A DNA stretch of 64,000 bases from Candidatus Pantoea varia (GCF_900115075.1 NZ_FOVG01000001.1:310001-374000), one strand, 5' to 3'; positions 28,423 through 39,198 are shown, counted from the first letter of the stretch. Made by a program: numbers and translations. Notes: generated by a model from the letters alone, not told the origin.

Positions 28423-28567
28423 CCCATCCCAGGCTGGCGGTAAAATAATTACCGCTAACCTGCGGCTAAATCAAAGAAAGGCGATACGGCGATTTCCGTG
28501 TCGCTAACGCTGTGCAATCATTTCTCCATTGTCGATTAACTGAGCGGTCTCTGACCGGGAGTGAATG

Positions 28568-29062
28568 ATGGAAATGACCCATGCACAGCGTTTGATTCTC
28601 ACCAACCAGTACAAAATGATGGCCATGCTTGAGCCAGAAAATGCTGAACGCTTTCGCCGTTACCAGACCATCATCGAACGCGGCTATGCGCTGCAGATGC
28701 GTGAGCTGGACAAAGAGTTTGGCGAACTCAGTGAGGCGATCTGCCGGACGGTGATCGACATCATGGAGATGCATCACGCTCTCCACGTCTCCTGGTCGAA
28801 CCTGAAAGAGAAAGGTCAGCTGGAAGAGCGCCGTCTCGCCTTTCTGGGCTTTGATGCGGCAACCGAAGCGCGCCTGCTGGGCTACGTCCGTTTTATGGTC
28901 AATACCGAAGGGCGTTATACTCACTTCGATTCCGGCACCCATGGTTTTAACGCACAGACCCCGATGTGGGAAAAGTATCAACGCATGTTAGCTTTGTGGC
29001 AGACTTGTCCACGCCAGTACCATTTAAGTGCAAACGAAATTGCGCAAGTGATTAATGCCTGA
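28568..29062 (+). CDS. yfbU: YfbU family protein (UPF0304)
   Basis: The 164-residue soluble helical protein begins [18 protein letters not shown] and matches E. coli YfbU in length. It is conserved in enterobacteria, with no established activity; E. coli YfbU has been linked to cell death in some screens. Two ATG codons in tandem (28565 and 28568) are available; the second gives the family start. It ends 13 bases before the GTG of yfbT, with an AGGAGG Shine-Dalgarno in between. Confidence 0.92.
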   Translation: MEMTHAQRLILTNQYKMMAMLEPENAERFRRYQTIIERGYALQMRELDKEFGELSEAICRTVIDIMEMHHALHVSWSNLKEKGQLEERRLAFLGFDAATEARLLGYVRFMVNTEGRYTHFDSGTHGFNAQTPMWEKYQRMLALWQTCPRQYHLSANEIAQVINA

Positions 29063-29075
29063 TGAGGAGGAGTGC

Positions 29076-29735
29076 GTGACCTACAGAGGTTTTCTATTTG
29101 ATTTAGACGGCACGCTGGTGGATTCACTGCCAGCGGTTGAACGAGCCTGGAGCCAGTGGGGTGCCCGTCATGGCATCGCCGCGGATGAGATCCTGGATTT
29201 CATCCATGGCAAACAGGCGATTACCTCTCTGCGTCATTTCATGGCAGGCCAGTCAGAAGAGGCTATTCAGGCGGAGTTTGTCGCGCTGGAGCAGGCTGAA
29301 GCGGCGGACACCGACGGTGTGCAGGCGCTGCCAGGTGCCCACGCGCTGCTGAACCGGCTGAACGAACTGCAGATTCCCTGGGCGATTGTCACCTCAGGTT
29401 CGGTGCCGGTGGCACATGCACGTCATAAAGCCGCAGGATTACCGAAGCCTGCCGTGTTTATTACTGCTGAGCAGGTGGCGAAAGGCAAACCTGAGCCCGA
29501 TCCCTATTTGCTTGGCGCGGAGAAGCTGGGGTTAGCGCCGACGTCGTGCGTGGTGGCAGAAGATGCCCCCGCCGGAATTTTATCTGGCCTGAACGCGGGC
29601 TGTACGGTGATTGCTATCAATCCCCCAGCGGAGACGCCACGGCTGGATGACGTGTCGCTTAAGCTCGAATCACTGGCGTCGCTGGTGATTACCCGGGAAT
29701 CTGACGGCAGCTTTACCTTTAGTCAGCAGGCTTAA
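29076..29735 (+). CDS. yfbT: YfbT (HxpA), HAD-family sugar phosphatase
   Basis: The 219-residue haloacid dehalogenase-type phosphatase has the catalytic motif FLFDLDGTLVDSLP near residue 5 (nucleophile Asp in DLDGT), motif II VTSGSVPVAHAR near residue 105, the lysine in GKPEPDPYLLGA near residue 140, and motif IV AEDAPAGILSGL near residue 163. E. coli YfbT dephosphorylates small sugar and polyol phosphates. I chose GTG 29076, with a perfect AGGAGG at 29065-29070; an upstream ATG at 29058 overlaps yfbU and adds residues absent in relatives. It is convergent with yfbR. Confidence 0.93.
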   Translation: MTYRGFLFDLDGTLVDSLPAVERAWSQWGARHGIAADEILDFIHGKQAITSLRHFMAGQSEEAIQAEFVALEQAEAADTDGVQALPGAHALLNRLNELQIPWAIVTSGSVPVAHARHKAAGLPKPAVFITAEQVAKGKPEPDPYLLGAEKLGLAPTSCVVAEDAPAGILSGLNAGCTVIAINPPAETPRLDDVSLKLESLASLVITRESDGSFTFSQQA

Positions 29736-29741
29736 GGGTCG

Positions 29742-29764
29742 GCCCGGCGGCCAGACCGTCGGGC
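29742..29764. terminator. Hairpin between convergent yfbT and yfbR
   Basis: GCCCGGCGG and CCGTCGGGC form a 9-bp stem (one mismatch, readable as a G-U wobble) with a 5-base loop between the two convergent stop codons. The U-tract is weak on both sides. Confidence 0.5.
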
Positions 29765-30364
29765 TTACAGTGGCGTATCCTGCGAGATTTCATCCAGCGA
29801 CAGGCTGAAGCTCGGAATAAACACCTCAACGAAGTAATCCATCTCCGGCGAGCGTCGCTGCGCCAGGGTCTTTTCCAGCCGCGCTTTGGCCAGTAAAAAT
29901 TCGTTATTCCCGGCAGACAACTCTTCAAGACATTTTACATAAGCACAGAGCGCATCCGCCTGTTTAACAACGGCCTGCTCCTCTTCGCTATGCAGATGCT
30001 CATCAATCAACGGGCGATAGATTGCCTGAAATTCTTCCGGCAGCATCTCAATCAGCTTCTGCTGGGCAATCTTCTCGATTTTTTTATATTCGTGGGCTAT
30101 CTGCGCGTTGTAATACTTAACGGGCGTGGGTAAATCGCCGGTGAGCACTTCGCTGGCATCGTGATAAAGCGCCAGCATGGCAATGCGATCGGCGTTAAGC
30201 GACCCGTTGAACTTAAGGTTTTTAATCACCGCCAGAGCGTGCGCCACCATGGCGACCTGCAGGCTGTGTTCAGAGACATTTTCTGTGCGCACATTGCGCA
30301 TCAGCGGCCAGCGATTGATCAGCTTAAGACGGGAGAGGTGAGCAAAGAAGTGGCTTTGTGTCAT
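29765..30364 (-). CDS. yfbR: 5'-deoxynucleotidase YfbR
   Basis: YfbR hydrolyses deoxyribonucleoside 5'-monophosphates, preferring dNMP over NMP, and helps in dUMP supply when dCTP deaminase is absent. The 199-residue HD-domain protein has the metal ligands in [13 protein letters not shown] near residue 33 and in [20 protein letters not shown] near residues 67-86, plus a later aspartate near residue 137. The length equals E. coli YfbR (199). It is convergent with yfbT and lies 69 bases downstream of alaA on the same strand. Confidence 0.95.
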   Translation of the reverse strand: MTQSHFFAHLSRLKLINRWPLMRNVRTENVSEHSLQVAMVAHALAVIKNLKFNGSLNADRIAMLALYHDASEVLTGDLPTPVKYYNAQIAHEYKKIEKIAQQKLIEMLPEEFQAIYRPLIDEHLHSEEEQAVVKQADALCAYVKCLEELSAGNNEFLLAKARLEKTLAQRRSPEMDYFVEVFIPSFSLSLDEISQDTPL

Positions 30365-30433
30365 GAGCGTTCCTGTTGGCAGGCAGGGGAGAGACAGGCT
30401 CTCCCCAAATAGCGTCAGTATACGCGGGCAGGA

Positions 30434-31651
30434 TTACTGACGATAGCCTTGCAGGAAACGACCAAATTTATTAATCGCCATCTCCAGATCATCGACGCGC
30501 GGCAGCGTAACGATGCGCAGGTGATCGGGCCACGGCCAGTTAAAAGCACTGCCCTGAACCAGCAACACTTTTTCCTGTAAAAGGAAATCCAGCACCATTT
30601 TCTGATCATCGAAAATGTTAAATTTTTTGGCATCAATTTTCGGGAACATGTAGAGCGCGCCCTGCGGCTTCACACAGCTTACGCCAGGAATATCGTTGAT
30701 TAACTCCCAGGCGCGCTGGCGCTGTTCGTAGAGACGACCGCCAGGCATAATAAATTCGCTGATGCTCTGATAGCCGCCCAGTGCCGTCTGAATCGCATGC
30801 TGCGCCGGTACGTTGGCACACAGGCGCATGGAAGCGAGCATTTCCAGCCCTTCGATATAGCCTTTTGCATGTTTCTTCGGCCCGTTCAGTACCATCCAGC
30901 CCTGACGGAAACCGGCCACGCGGTAGGTTTTGGAGAGGCCATTGAACGTCACGGTCAGCAGATCGGGTGCCAGTGCGGCAATACAGTGATGCTGTGCGTC
31001 GTCGTAGAGGATCTTGTCGTAAATCTCATCGGCGAAGATGATCAGATTATGCTGACGCGCAATTTCAACCACCTCTAACAGCAACTCTTTGCTGTAAACC
31101 GCACCGGTAGGGTTATTCGGGTTGATAATCACGATGCCGCGGGTACGGGGCGTTATTTTGCTGCGAATATCATCCAGGTCCGGGAACCAGCCTGCTGACT
31201 CGTCACACAGATAGTGCACCGCTTTACCGCTGGAGAGGGAAACCGCAGCCGTCCATAATGGATAGTCGGGTGCCGGCACCAGCATTTCATCGCCGCTGTT
31301 CAGTAGCGCCTGCATCGCCTGCACGATGAGCTCTGAAACACCATTGCCAATGTAGATATCTTCTACCGTGACATCGCGCATATCGCGAGCCTGGTAGTGC
31401 TGCATGATCGCCTTACGGGCGGAATAGAGACCCTTAGAGTCACAATAGCCCTGAGAGCTGGGAAGATTACGAATGACATCGACCAGGATCTCATCCGGCG
31501 CTTCGAAACCAAACGGCGCCGGGTTGCCGATGTTCAGCTTCAGAACTTTATTACCTTCTTCTTCGAGGCGTTTAGCCTCTTTTAATACCGGGCCACGGAT
31601 GTCATAGCAGACGTTATCGAGTTTTCCGGATTTATCAATTTGAAAAGTCAT
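30434..31651 (-). CDS. alaA: Alanine transaminase AlaA
   Basis: AlaA is the main glutamate-pyruvate aminotransferase for alanine synthesis in E. coli. The 405-residue fold-type I PLP enzyme has NPNNPTGAVYS near residue 176, the pyridoxal-binding region ADEIYDKILYDD near residue 207 and the Schiff-base lysine in GLSKTYRVAGFRQG near residue 240. I chose ATG 31651 (MTFQIDKSGK), with AAGGCGG 6 bases upstream; a longer frame up to 31708 has no homology. It is divergent from lrhA across a long control region; Lrp regulation is known in E. coli but was not confirmed here. Confidence 0.95.
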   Translation of the reverse strand: MTFQIDKSGKLDNVCYDIRGPVLKEAKRLEEEGNKVLKLNIGNPAPFGFEAPDEILVDVIRNLPSSQGYCDSKGLYSARKAIMQHYQARDMRDVTVEDIYIGNGVSELIVQAMQALLNSGDEMLVPAPDYPLWTAAVSLSSGKAVHYLCDESAGWFPDLDDIRSKITPRTRGIVIINPNNPTGAVYSKELLLEVVEIARQHNLIIFADEIYDKILYDDAQHHCIAALAPDLLTVTFNGLSKTYRVAGFRQGWMVLNGPKKHAKGYIEGLEMLASMRLCANVPAQHAIQTALGGYQSISEFIMPGGRLYEQRQRAWELINDIPGVSCVKPQGALYMFPKIDAKKFNIFDDQKMVLDFLLQEKVLLVQGSAFNWPWPDHLRIVTLPRVDDLEMAINKFGRFLQGYRQ

Positions 31652-32259
31652 TGTTACCGCCTTATGGGCAGAATCCTTTTGGCTGCCACAGAAATCGAAC
31701 CAGCACAATGTACTCTCCTCACGGCCACAAAAGAAGGGTGCCGCCCCGTTTTGGCGGGTTCAACAACTTTTTGCACAGTGCGCAGCGTAAAAAATAATGC
31801 TTATAGCCTTAAGTGGTCATTGATGCCATAAATAAGGTTTGTGGCAGGATTTTAATTTGCGCAAAGCGCTGCTAGACCAACATCTTGCTCTGGCATTATG
31901 AACGCTATCTGGAAGTTATCGAAATGGAACTTTTCTTTGCACCTGAAATATACCCTTAGAGAAATAGTTAAAGGATATTTTATAAATGTTCATTTATTGG
32001 ACAATTTTATAACGTGCGTAATGATTACGCCTTAACGCTGCTTAAGAGTGCCGCGTTTAAGGCCTTGTGATCGCCGGAAAAGTGTCAAAAGCAGAGTTTC
32101 ATATGGCACCTTAATCACAGGATTATGAGCACTACTTAACACTTCCTCCCTAAATTTCAGAACGCTGAAGACTTAAAAAGTGATCAATAATGTGGCATAA
32201 GGGTTCGGAAATGCCTTTAGCACAAAATTTACAGCGCTTTTCACAAAATCATTTCCATT

Positions 32260-32286
32260 TTGAAGTCAAAAATGATTAAGTATAAT
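32260..32286 (+). promoter_or_regulatory. Candidate lrhA promoter
   Basis: A perfect -10 TATAAT at 32281-32286 is preceded by TTGAAG at 32260-32265 (15-base spacing) or TTTTGA at 32258-32263 (17-base spacing). Transcription from here would give an lrhA leader of about 320 bases. Confidence 0.55.
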
Positions 32287-32533
32287 TTATTATTTAGTGC
32301 ACTTAGCCGCTTCGTCTAAGTCGCCTTTAAAGTGCGATTTTTATCCAGCCCGTTTCTTTCTGACGGGAATAAGACAACTACGCAGCTTCCTGCATTCGCG
32401 CGCACCCAGCGCCATCGGTTAAGAAGTTGTATCTGTCTTGATAGCACTTTGACCCTTACAGGTGAGTCAACAGTGCAGGTTCAACATAAAATTTTTTTGT
32501 GTCAGTCTTCACACAGGACTGTCATTGAGCACC

Positions 32534-32565
32534 ATTACTGCTTATCACTTTGATAAGCTTGTAAT
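32534..32565. promoter_or_regulatory. Dyad near the lrhA start (operator or mRNA hairpin)
   Basis: ATTAC and CTTATC on the left mirror GATAAG and GTAAT on the right, with a 5-base centre, 48 bases before the lrhA ATG. It could be an autoregulatory LysR-type site or a structure in the leader mRNA. Confidence 0.45.
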
Positions 32566-32613
32566 AACACCAGGGTAGTAGTTCGTAAAAATCTTATAAG
32601 TGAAGAAAAAAAC

Positions 32614-33537
32614 ATGACTAATGCAAATCGTCCGATACTGAATCTCGACCTCGATCTGCTGAGAACCTTCGTTGCCGTTGCGGATTTGAATACCTTTGCA
32701 GCTGCCGCTGCAGCGGTCTGCAGAACCCAGTCAGCAGTCAGTCAGCAGATGCAGCGTCTGGAGCAATTGGTAGGTAAAGAGCTGTTTGCCAGACATGGAC
32801 GTAATAAGCTGTTAACAGAGCACGGGATCCAGCTTTTAGGCTATGCCAGAAAAATTCTTCGTTTCAACGACGAAGCCTGCACGTCTCTGATGTACAGTAA
32901 CATTCAGGGCGTTCTGACCATTGGTGCCTCTGATGACACCTCTGACACTATTTTGCCGTTCCTGCTCAACCGGGTGACCTCGGTTTATCCGAAACTGGCA
33001 ATCGATGTGCGGGTTAAACGTAATCCATTTATGATGGAAATGCTCAATCAGGGTGAAGTGGACCTGGTTGTGACCACGTCCAGTCCGGGCAATTTCACCT
33101 ATCAGGTCCTGCGGACCTCACCAACGTTGTGGTACTGCGCAGCGGACTACATTTTCCAGCGCGGCGAAGCCATTCCATTGGTGCTGTTGGATGAGCCAAG
33201 TCCTTATCGTGATATGGCCATTGATCATCTCAATGAAGCCGGCATTCCGTGGCGTATCTCCTACGTCGCTTCCACACTGGCTGCAGTGCGCGCCGCGGTG
33301 AAGGCGGGACTGGGCGTCACTGCTCGTCCGGTAGAGATGATGAGCCCGGAACTACGTGTGATGGGTGCGGCTGAAGGCCTGCCGGTTCTGCCGGATACTC
33401 AGTATCTCCTGTGCCGTAATCCTGACAGCGATAATGAGCTGGCACTGGCTATCTTCAATGCCATGCAGTCTACCAATGATCCGTATAACCTGAGCAACAA
33501 TCCAGACGGTACATTGCTGCTGGATGATGAAGAGTAA
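32614..33537 (+). CDS. lrhA: LrhA, LysR-type transcriptional regulator
   Basis: The 307-residue protein has an N-terminal winged helix-turn-helix ([20 protein letters not shown] to about residue 70, including [16 protein letters not shown]) and a C-terminal periplasmic-binding-like effector domain. It belongs to the LrhA/HexA/PecT group, which in enterics represses flhDC motility genes and in plant-associated relatives represses exoenzymes and exopolysaccharide or quorum-sensing outputs. It is encoded between alaA and the nuo operon as in E. coli. An acidic tail (LLLDDEE) ends the protein. A good terminator follows 58 bases after its stop. Confidence 0.95.
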   Translation: MTNANRPILNLDLDLLRTFVAVADLNTFAAAAAAVCRTQSAVSQQMQRLEQLVGKELFARHGRNKLLTEHGIQLLGYARKILRFNDEACTSLMYSNIQGVLTIGASDDTSDTILPFLLNRVTSVYPKLAIDVRVKRNPFMMEMLNQGEVDLVVTTSSPGNFTYQVLRTSPTLWYCAADYIFQRGEAIPLVLLDEPSPYRDMAIDHLNEAGIPWRISYVASTLAAVRAAVKAGLGVTARPVEMMSPELRVMGAAEGLPVLPDTQYLLCRNPDSDNELALAIFNAMQSTNDPYNLSNNPDGTLLLDDEE

Positions 33538-33595
33538 TTTCGCTAACGTGTTGTACTCAACACCTGCGTCATTGTCTTAACAAACGCTTATAAAT

Positions 33596-33633
33596 AAGCC
33601 TCTCATTCCCTGAACAGAACGAGAGGCTTTTTT
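33596..33633 (+). terminator. Rho-independent terminator after lrhA
   Basis: AAGCCTCTC and GAGAGGCTT pair across a 16-base loop, and a run of T follows directly. It isolates lrhA from the nuo promoter region. Confidence 0.82.
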
Positions 33634-34175
33634 ATCTCTGACCCTCTACAGTCTCTTCCCGCCTCCCACTCTCCCTGATGTAAAACCCTCACTGCATTTC
33701 ACTCGTTCCCAAACTGAAATCTGCCATCCGAATGAATGAACCTTCTGTTCCGGATTGCGGTTTGATGTGGAGAAATTTAACGCAAAAAGGGCAAAAGTGT
33801 GTTCTGGATCAAGAAAATACCCCTGGTAAGGGGAAGGAAAACAGAGTCATACCTGTCAAAATATGTTTGTTAAATGCACGATCCATGCGTGTGAATACCC
33901 GCTACACTAAAATTAACCCTACAGACTGAAGCGATTTAGCTGGAAAGCGGGGCATCATTTGTTAATAATATGATGCAGGTGTGAAATAATGTTTGGATAC
34001 TTTTGTCAAAGTTGACAAAAGGTTATAGAAAGGAGTAAAAAACCCCATTAAATTGCTGTTTATTCCGTAATAACAGCGACATTTAAAAGGTTTTTACCCT
34101 TCCCTTGAATCGATGTGGTCAGTTTGCTGCGGGAAACGCGTGCAGGATGCCAGCGCCACTTTTGATGAGTAAGCA
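33634..34175. promoter_or_regulatory. Control region upstream of the nuo operon
   Basis: These 542 bases contain no credible gene; a 65-codon frame at 33732-33929 has no ribosome site and rare-codon composition. The region should hold the nuo promoter(s), which in E. coli respond to ArcA, FNR, NarL and Fis. I could not identify full consensus sites by eye apart from a perfect dyad listed separately. Confidence 0.6.
34000..34021. promoter_or_regulatory. Perfect 10-bp dyad overlapping a TTGACA element upstream of nuoA
   Basis: CTTTTGTCAA and TTGACAAAAG are exact inverted repeats separated by AG. The right arm contains TTGACA, a consensus -35, with TAAAAA 18 bases further on as a poor -10. A protein bound to the dyad would block that promoter. 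The binding protein is unknown. Confidence 0.5.
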
Positions 34176-34619
34176 ATGAGTATGTCAACTACCACCGAAA
34201 TCATCGCTCAGCACTGGGCGTTTATCGTATTTATCGTTATTGCCTTTGGCCTGTGTGCTTTCATGCTAACCGGAGGATGGCTGCTTGGCGGCAGAGCGCG
34301 CGCCCGCTACAAAGACACGCCATTCGAATCGGGCATTGAATCCGTTGGTGATACCCATATCCGCCTGTCGGCGAAATTTTATCTGGTTGCGATGTTTTTC
34401 GTCATCTTCGACGTCGAAGCCCTCTTTTTATACGCATGGGCGACTTCAATCCGTGAAAGCGGTTGGGTCGGCTTTGTGGAAGCCGCAATTTTCATTTTGG
34501 TGCTCCTGGCGGGTCTGGTCTATCTGGTACGCATTGGCGCACTGGACTGGGCTCCAGCTCGCCGTCGCGTAGTCGTGAAAACGACTACGGTCAGCCACAC
34601 CAATCCTCATAAGCAGTAA
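34176..34619 (+). CDS. nuoA: NADH-quinone oxidoreductase subunit A
   Basis: NuoA is a small three-helix membrane subunit of respiratory complex I near the quinone tunnel. The 147 residues, same length as E. coli, show helices at about 15-37, 68-88 and 97-119, with the conserved PFESGIES loop and the [20 protein letters not shown] helix start. It is the first gene of the nuoA-N operon, 155 bases after the upstream dyad. nuoB starts 15 bases downstream. Confidence 0.97.
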   Translation: MSMSTTTEIIAQHWAFIVFIVIAFGLCAFMLTGGWLLGGRARARYKDTPFESGIESVGDTHIRLSAKFYLVAMFFVIFDVEALFLYAWATSIRESGWVGFVEAAIFILVLLAGLVYLVRIGALDWAPARRRVVVKTTTVSHTNPHKQ

Positions 34620-34634
34620 AAGAGAGGCAATAAG

Positions 34635-35312
34635 ATGGACTATACGCTCACCCGCATAGACCCGAACGGTGGTGAGAACGACCGTTATCCTCTGCAAAAG
34701 CAGGAAATCGTCAGCGATCCGCTGGAGCAGCACGTTCATCGCAGCGTTTACATGGGCAAACTCGAAAATGCCCTGCATGACATGGTGAACTGGGGACGTA
34801 AAAACTCCCTCTGGCCTTATAACTTTGGCCTGTCCTGTTGTTACGTTGAGATGACAACATCGTTTACTGCGGTCCACGATGTGGCACGTTTTGGTGCTGA
34901 AGTCATGCGCGCCTCGCCACGTCAGGCGGATTTCATGGTTATCGCCGGTACGCCGTTTACCAAAATGGCCCCGGTTATTCAGCGTTTGTACGATCAGATG
35001 CTGGAACCAAAATGGGTGATCTCCATGGGTGCCTGCGCCAACTCGGGCGGCATGTATGACATCTATTCGGTGGTGCAGGGCGTCGATAAATTCCTGCCAG
35101 TAGATGTCTATATTCCTGGCTGCCCGCCACGTCCTGAAGCCTACATGCAGGCACTGCTGCTGTTGCAGGAGTCGATCGGCAAAGAGCGCCGTCCGCTTTC
35201 ATGGGTTGTCGGCGATCAGGGCGTTTACCGCGCCAACATGCCTTCAGAGCGTGAAAGAAAACGCGGCGAGCGCATCGCAGTCACAAACCTGCGCAGCCCG
35301 GACGAAGTTTAA
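34635..35312 (+). CDS. nuoB: NADH-quinone oxidoreductase subunit B
   Basis: NuoB carries iron-sulfur cluster N2, the last electron donor to quinone. The 225-residue protein has the tandem cysteines in [11 protein letters not shown] (about residue 63) and further ligands in [16 protein letters not shown] and [15 protein letters not shown] near residues 129 and 158. It starts 15 bases after nuoA. A gap of 113 bases with no evident gene separates it from nuoCD, similar to the gap in E. coli. Confidence 0.97.
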   Translation: MDYTLTRIDPNGGENDRYPLQKQEIVSDPLEQHVHRSVYMGKLENALHDMVNWGRKNSLWPYNFGLSCCYVEMTTSFTAVHDVARFGAEVMRASPRQADFMVIAGTPFTKMAPVIQRLYDQMLEPKWVISMGACANSGGMYDIYSVVQGVDKFLPVDVYIPGCPPRPEAYMQALLLLQESIGKERRPLSWVVGDQGVYRANMPSERERKRGERIAVTNLRSPDEV

Positions 35313-35425
35313 AACCGTATGGATGGAAAACAGCGCCTGCAGCAGAACATCACAATTTAATGCATGGCCCCATCCTGACGCCTTCATTTGAGTGCCTGAG
35401 ACCAGGCCGGAATGGTGAGTAACGT

Positions 35426-37225
35426 ATGACAGATTTGACCACGCAAGATCTCGCTCAGCCTTCATGGCAAACCCGTGATCACCTTGATGACCCGGTGATC
35501 GGCGAGTTGCGTAACCGTTTTGGGCCGGATGCCTTCACTGTACAGCCCACCCGCACCGGCATTCCGGTAGTCTGGGTTAAGCGTGAACAGATACTGGAAA
35601 TTACCGAGTTCCTGCGTAAATTACCTAAGCCTTACGTCATGCTGTATGACCTGCATGGCGTGGATGAGCGTTTACGTACCCACCGTGCAGGCCTGCCTGC
35701 GGCGGATTTTTCCGTTTTCTACCACCTGCTGTCGATTGAACGCAACCGCGACATCATGCTCAAGGTGGCACTCTCTGAAAACGATATGCATCTGCCGACC
35801 CTCACCCGTCTTTTCCCGAATGCCAACTGGTATGAGCGTGAAACCTGGGAGATGTTTGGTATCACCTTTGATGGTCACCCGCACCTGACGCGCATCATGA
35901 TGCCGTCGACCTGGGAAGGCCATCCGCTGCGTAAAGATTACCCGGCGCGCGCCACCGAATTCGATCCGTTTACGCTGACCAAGCAGAAAGAAGATCTGGA
36001 GATGGAGGCGCTGACCTTTAAGCCTGAAGACTGGGGCATGAAGCGCAGCACCACCAACGAAGACTTCATGTTCCTGAACCTCGGGCCTAACCACCCGTCG
36101 GCGCACGGTGCGTTCCGCATCATTCTGCAGTTGGATGGTGAAGAGATTGTCGACTGCGTGCCTGACATCGGTTATCACCATCGTGGTGCCGAAAAGATGG
36201 GCGAGCGTCAGTCGTGGCACAGCTACATTCCTTACACTGACCGCATCGAGTACCTCGGCGGCTGCGTAAACGAAATGCCTTACGTGCTGGCGGTGGAAAA
36301 ACTGGCCGGTATCGTCGTGCCCGATCGCGTCAACGTGATCCGCGTGATGCTCTCTGAGCTGTTCCGAATCAACAGCCATCTGCTCTATATCTCGACCTTT
36401 ATCCAGGACGTCGGTGCCATGACACCGGTGTTCTTTGCCTTTACCGATCGCCAGAAAATCTATGATGTGGTTGAAGCCATTACTGGTTTCCGTATGCATC
36501 CGGCCTGGTTCCGCATCGGCGGCGTGGCGCATGATCTGCCGCGTGGCTGGGAACGTCTGCTGCGTGACTTCCTGGACTGGATGCCGAAGCGCCTGAAGGA
36601 ATATGACAAAGCCGCACTGCGTAACACCGTGCTGATTGGTCGTTCTAAAGGTGTTGCTGCGTACAACATGGAAGAGGCGCTGGCGTGGGGCACCACCGGT
36701 GCCGGCCTGCGTGCCACAGGTCTCGACTTTGATGTGCGTAAATGGCGTCCCTATTCAGGCTACGAAAACTTCGATTTCGAAATCCCGGTCGGCGATGGCA
36801 TCAGCGATGCTTACAGCCGCGTTCAGCTGAAGATGGAAGAGATGTGGCAGTCGCTGCGTATTCTTGAGCAGTGTCTCAACAATATGCCAGAGGGACCGTT
36901 CAAAGCGGATCACCCGCTGACCACGCCGCCACCGAAAGAGCGTACGCTGCAGCACATTGAAACGCTGATCACCCACTTCCTGCAGGTTTCGTGGGGACCG
37001 GTGATGCCAGCCAATGAATCGTTCCAGATGATTGAAGCGACGAAAGGGATCAACAGCTACTACCTGACCAGCGATGGCAGCACCATGAGCTACCGCACCC
37101 GTGTGCGTACGCCGAGCTTCCCGCATCTGCAGCAGATTCCTTCAGTAATCCGTGGCAGCCTGGTATCCGACCTGATCGTATATCTGGGTAGTATCGATTT
37201 TGTTATGTCAGACGTGGACCGCTAA
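35426..37225 (+). CDS. nuoC: NADH-quinone oxidoreductase subunits C and D (fused)
   Basis: This 599-residue protein is the fused NuoC-NuoD form typical of enterobacteria. Residues about 1-190 are the NuoC (30 kDa-like) domain with [19 protein letters not shown]. Residues about 210-599 are the NuoD (49 kDa-like) domain, with [13 protein letters not shown] and the quinone-site histidines, ending with the conserved FVMSDVDR. It forms part of the peripheral arm next to cluster N2. nuoE begins 2 bases after its stop, indicating tight coupling. Confidence 0.97.
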   Translation: MTDLTTQDLAQPSWQTRDHLDDPVIGELRNRFGPDAFTVQPTRTGIPVVWVKREQILEITEFLRKLPKPYVMLYDLHGVDERLRTHRAGLPAADFSVFYHLLSIERNRDIMLKVALSENDMHLPTLTRLFPNANWYERETWEMFGITFDGHPHLTRIMMPSTWEGHPLRKDYPARATEFDPFTLTKQKEDLEMEALTFKPEDWGMKRSTTNEDFMFLNLGPNHPSAHGAFRIILQLDGEEIVDCVPDIGYHHRGAEKMGERQSWHSYIPYTDRIEYLGGCVNEMPYVLAVEKLAGIVVPDRVNVIRVMLSELFRINSHLLYISTFIQDVGAMTPVFFAFTDRQKIYDVVEAITGFRMHPAWFRIGGVAHDLPRGWERLLRDFLDWMPKRLKEYDKAALRNTVLIGRSKGVAAYNMEEALAWGTTGAGLRATGLDFDVRKWRPYSGYENFDFEIPVGDGISDAYSRVQLKMEEMWQSLRILEQCLNNMPEGPFKADHPLTTPPPKERTLQHIETLITHFLQVSWGPVMPANESFQMIEATKGINSYYLTSDGSTMSYRTRVRTPSFPHLQQIPSVIRGSLVSDLIVYLGSIDFVMSDVDR

Positions 37226-37227
37226 TT

Positions 37228-37743
37228 ATGCACGATCAACACATTGCCATTAAAACGATCGACCCTAACGAGGTCTTCGTGCTGAGCGCGGAAGAGCATC
37301 ACGCCATTGAGCACGAAAAACACCACTACGAAGATGCGCGTGCAGCCTCGATTGAAGCGCTGAAGATCGTGCAGAAACAGCGCGGCTGGGTACCAGACGG
37401 CGCGATTAACGCGATTGCCGAAGTACTGGGTATTCCGGCGAGTGATGTTGAAGGTGTGGCGACGTTTTACAGCCAGATCTTCCGTCAGCCGGTTGGCCGT
37501 CATGTGATCCGTTACTGTGACAGCGTGGTCTGTCACATCACCGGTTATCAGGGCATCCAGTCCGCACTGGAGCAGCAGCTGAATATCAAACCGGGTCAGA
37601 CGACTGCCGATGGCCGCTTTACGCTGCTGCCGACCTGCTGTCTGGGCAACTGCGACAAGGGCCCAACGATGATGGTGGATGAAGACACGCATGTGCATCT
37701 GACGCCGGAAGGCATCCCTTCTTTGCTGGAGCAGTATCAATGA
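37228..37743 (+). CDS. nuoE: NADH-quinone oxidoreductase subunit E
   Basis: NuoE is a thioredoxin-like subunit of the NADH dehydrogenase module holding the [2Fe-2S] cluster N1a. The 171-residue protein has the four cysteine ligands in RYCDSVVCH (about residue 95) and [13 protein letters not shown] (about residue 134). It is a few residues longer than E. coli NuoE (166) at the N-terminus. Its stop overlaps the nuoF start (ATGA), so translation of the two subunits is coupled. Confidence 0.97.
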   Translation: MHDQHIAIKTIDPNEVFVLSAEEHHAIEHEKHHYEDARAASIEALKIVQKQRGWVPDGAINAIAEVLGIPASDVEGVATFYSQIFRQPVGRHVIRYCDSVVCHITGYQGIQSALEQQLNIKPGQTTADGRFTLLPTCCLGNCDKGPTMMVDEDTHVHLTPEGIPSLLEQYQ

Positions 37744-39086
37744 CAATTAAACAGATCATTCGTACTGCTGAAACCCATCCGCTGACCTGGCGGATGCGTG
37801 ACGACAAGCAACCTGTCTGGCTTGATGAATACCGCAGTAAAAACGGCTATGCCGGTGCGGAAAAAGCGCTGAAAAGCATGTCACAGGATGAAATCGTCGC
37901 AGCAGTAAAAGATTCCGGCCTGAAAGGGCGCGGCGGCGCAGGCTTCTCTACGGGTTTAAAGTGGAGCCTGATGCCGAAAGATGAGTCCATGAACATCCGT
38001 TACCTGCTGTGTAACGCCGATGAAATGGAGCCAGGCACCTATAAAGACCGCCTGCTGATGGAGCAGATGCCTCACCAGCTGGTGGAAGGCATGCTGATCA
38101 GCGCCTTTGCGCTGAAGGCCTACCGTGGCTATATCTTCTTACGTGGCGAATACATTGAAGCGGCGGTGCATCTGCGCCGTGCGATAGCTGAAGCGACGGA
38201 AGCGGGCTATCTCGGTAAAAATATTCTCGGTACCGGCTTCGACTTTGAGCTGATCGTCCACACCGGCGCAGGTCGTTATATCTGCGGCGAAGAGACGGCA
38301 CTGATTAACTCACTGGAAGGCCGTCGTGCTAACCCGCGTTCCAAGCCGCCATTCCCGGCGAGTGCAGGCGCGTGGGGCAAACCGACCTGCGTGAACAACG
38401 TGGAGACCCTCTCCAACGTTCCGGCGATTCTGGCCAACGGCGTGGAGTGGTACAAAAACATCTCTAAAAGCGAAGATGCCGGTACCAAAATGATGGGCTT
38501 CTCCGGCCGGGTTAAAAATCCCGGCGTCTGGGAGCTGCCATTCGGCATCACCGCACGTGAAATCCTGGAAGATTATGCGGGCGGCATGCGTGACGGACTG
38601 AAGTTCAAAGCCTGGCAGCCCGGCGGCGCAGGGACCGACTTCCTGACCGACCAGCACCTGGATCTGCCGATGGAGTTTGCCAGCATCGGCAAAGCAGGCA
38701 GCCGTCTGGGTACGGCGCTGGCGATGGCCGTCGATCACGAGATCAACATGGTCTCGCTGGTACGTAACCTGGAAGAGTTCTTTGCCCGTGAGTCGTGTGG
38801 CTGGTGTACACCGTGTCGCGACGGCCTGCCGTGGAGCGTAAAAATTCTGCGTGCGCTGGAGCAGAAGCAGGGTCAGCCAGGCGATATCGAAACCTTACTG
38901 CAACTCTGCCGTCAGCTTGGCCCGGGTAAAACCTTCTGTGCGCATGCGCCAGGTGCGGTTGAGCCGCTGCAGAGTGCGATTAAATATTTCCGTGAAGAGT
39001 TTGAAGCTGGCATGGCACCGCAGGTGTTTGGCAATACCCGCGCTATTGGCGGGATCCAGCCAAACCTGCTGAAAGCGCGCTGGTAA
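37740..39086 (+). CDS. nuoF: NADH-quinone oxidoreductase subunit F
   Basis: NuoF binds NADH and FMN and carries the [4Fe-4S] cluster N3. The 448-residue protein has the nucleotide-binding [18 protein letters not shown] near residue 63, [19 protein letters not shown] near residue 178, and the N3 ligands in [12 protein letters not shown] near residue 352, with a last cysteine near residue 399. It overlaps nuoE by 4 bases. A 112-base gap with a stable hairpin separates it from nuoG. Confidence 0.98.
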   Translation: MTIKQIIRTAETHPLTWRMRDDKQPVWLDEYRSKNGYAGAEKALKSMSQDEIVAAVKDSGLKGRGGAGFSTGLKWSLMPKDESMNIRYLLCNADEMEPGTYKDRLLMEQMPHQLVEGMLISAFALKAYRGYIFLRGEYIEAAVHLRRAIAEATEAGYLGKNILGTGFDFELIVHTGAGRYICGEETALINSLEGRRANPRSKPPFPASAGAWGKPTCVNNVETLSNVPAILANGVEWYKNISKSEDAGTKMMGFSGRVKNPGVWELPFGITAREILEDYAGGMRDGLKFKAWQPGGAGTDFLTDQHLDLPMEFASIGKAGSRLGTALAMAVDHEINMVSLVRNLEEFFARESCGWCTPCRDGLPWSVKILRALEQKQGQPGDIETLLQLCRQLGPGKTFCAHAPGAVEPLQSAIKYFREEFEAGMAPQVFGNTRAIGGIQPNLLKARW

Positions 39087-39121
39087 TTCACCAAAGAATA
39101 CGGAACAGGCCTGGTGCCGCC

Positions 39122-39147
39122 GCCCCGACAATGTCGTGCGTCGGGGC
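39122..39147 (+). other. Intercistronic hairpin between nuoF and nuoG
   Basis: GCCCCGAC and GTCGGGGC form a perfect 8-bp stem with a 10-base loop and no U-tract. It may mark an mRNA processing or stability site inside the nuo transcript. Confidence 0.5.
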
Positions 39148-39198
39148 AAGAATATGATTAACGCTCGTCTCTGACGAGCCTTACGGAAGCATGTCACT

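Larger units (their letters stand above)
31652..32613. promoter_or_regulatory. Long control region between alaA and lrhA
   Basis: These 962 bases hold no convincing gene; the only longer frames lack ribosome sites and codon bias. The region is AT-rich. In E. coli lrhA has a long untranslated leader and is autoregulated, and the same is likely here. A candidate lrhA promoter and a large dyad are listed separately. Confidence 0.7.

Noticed and set aside
33732..33929. 65-codon frame in the nuo control region
   Set aside because: No Shine-Dalgarno sequence and no recognisable composition; the region is expected to be regulatory.
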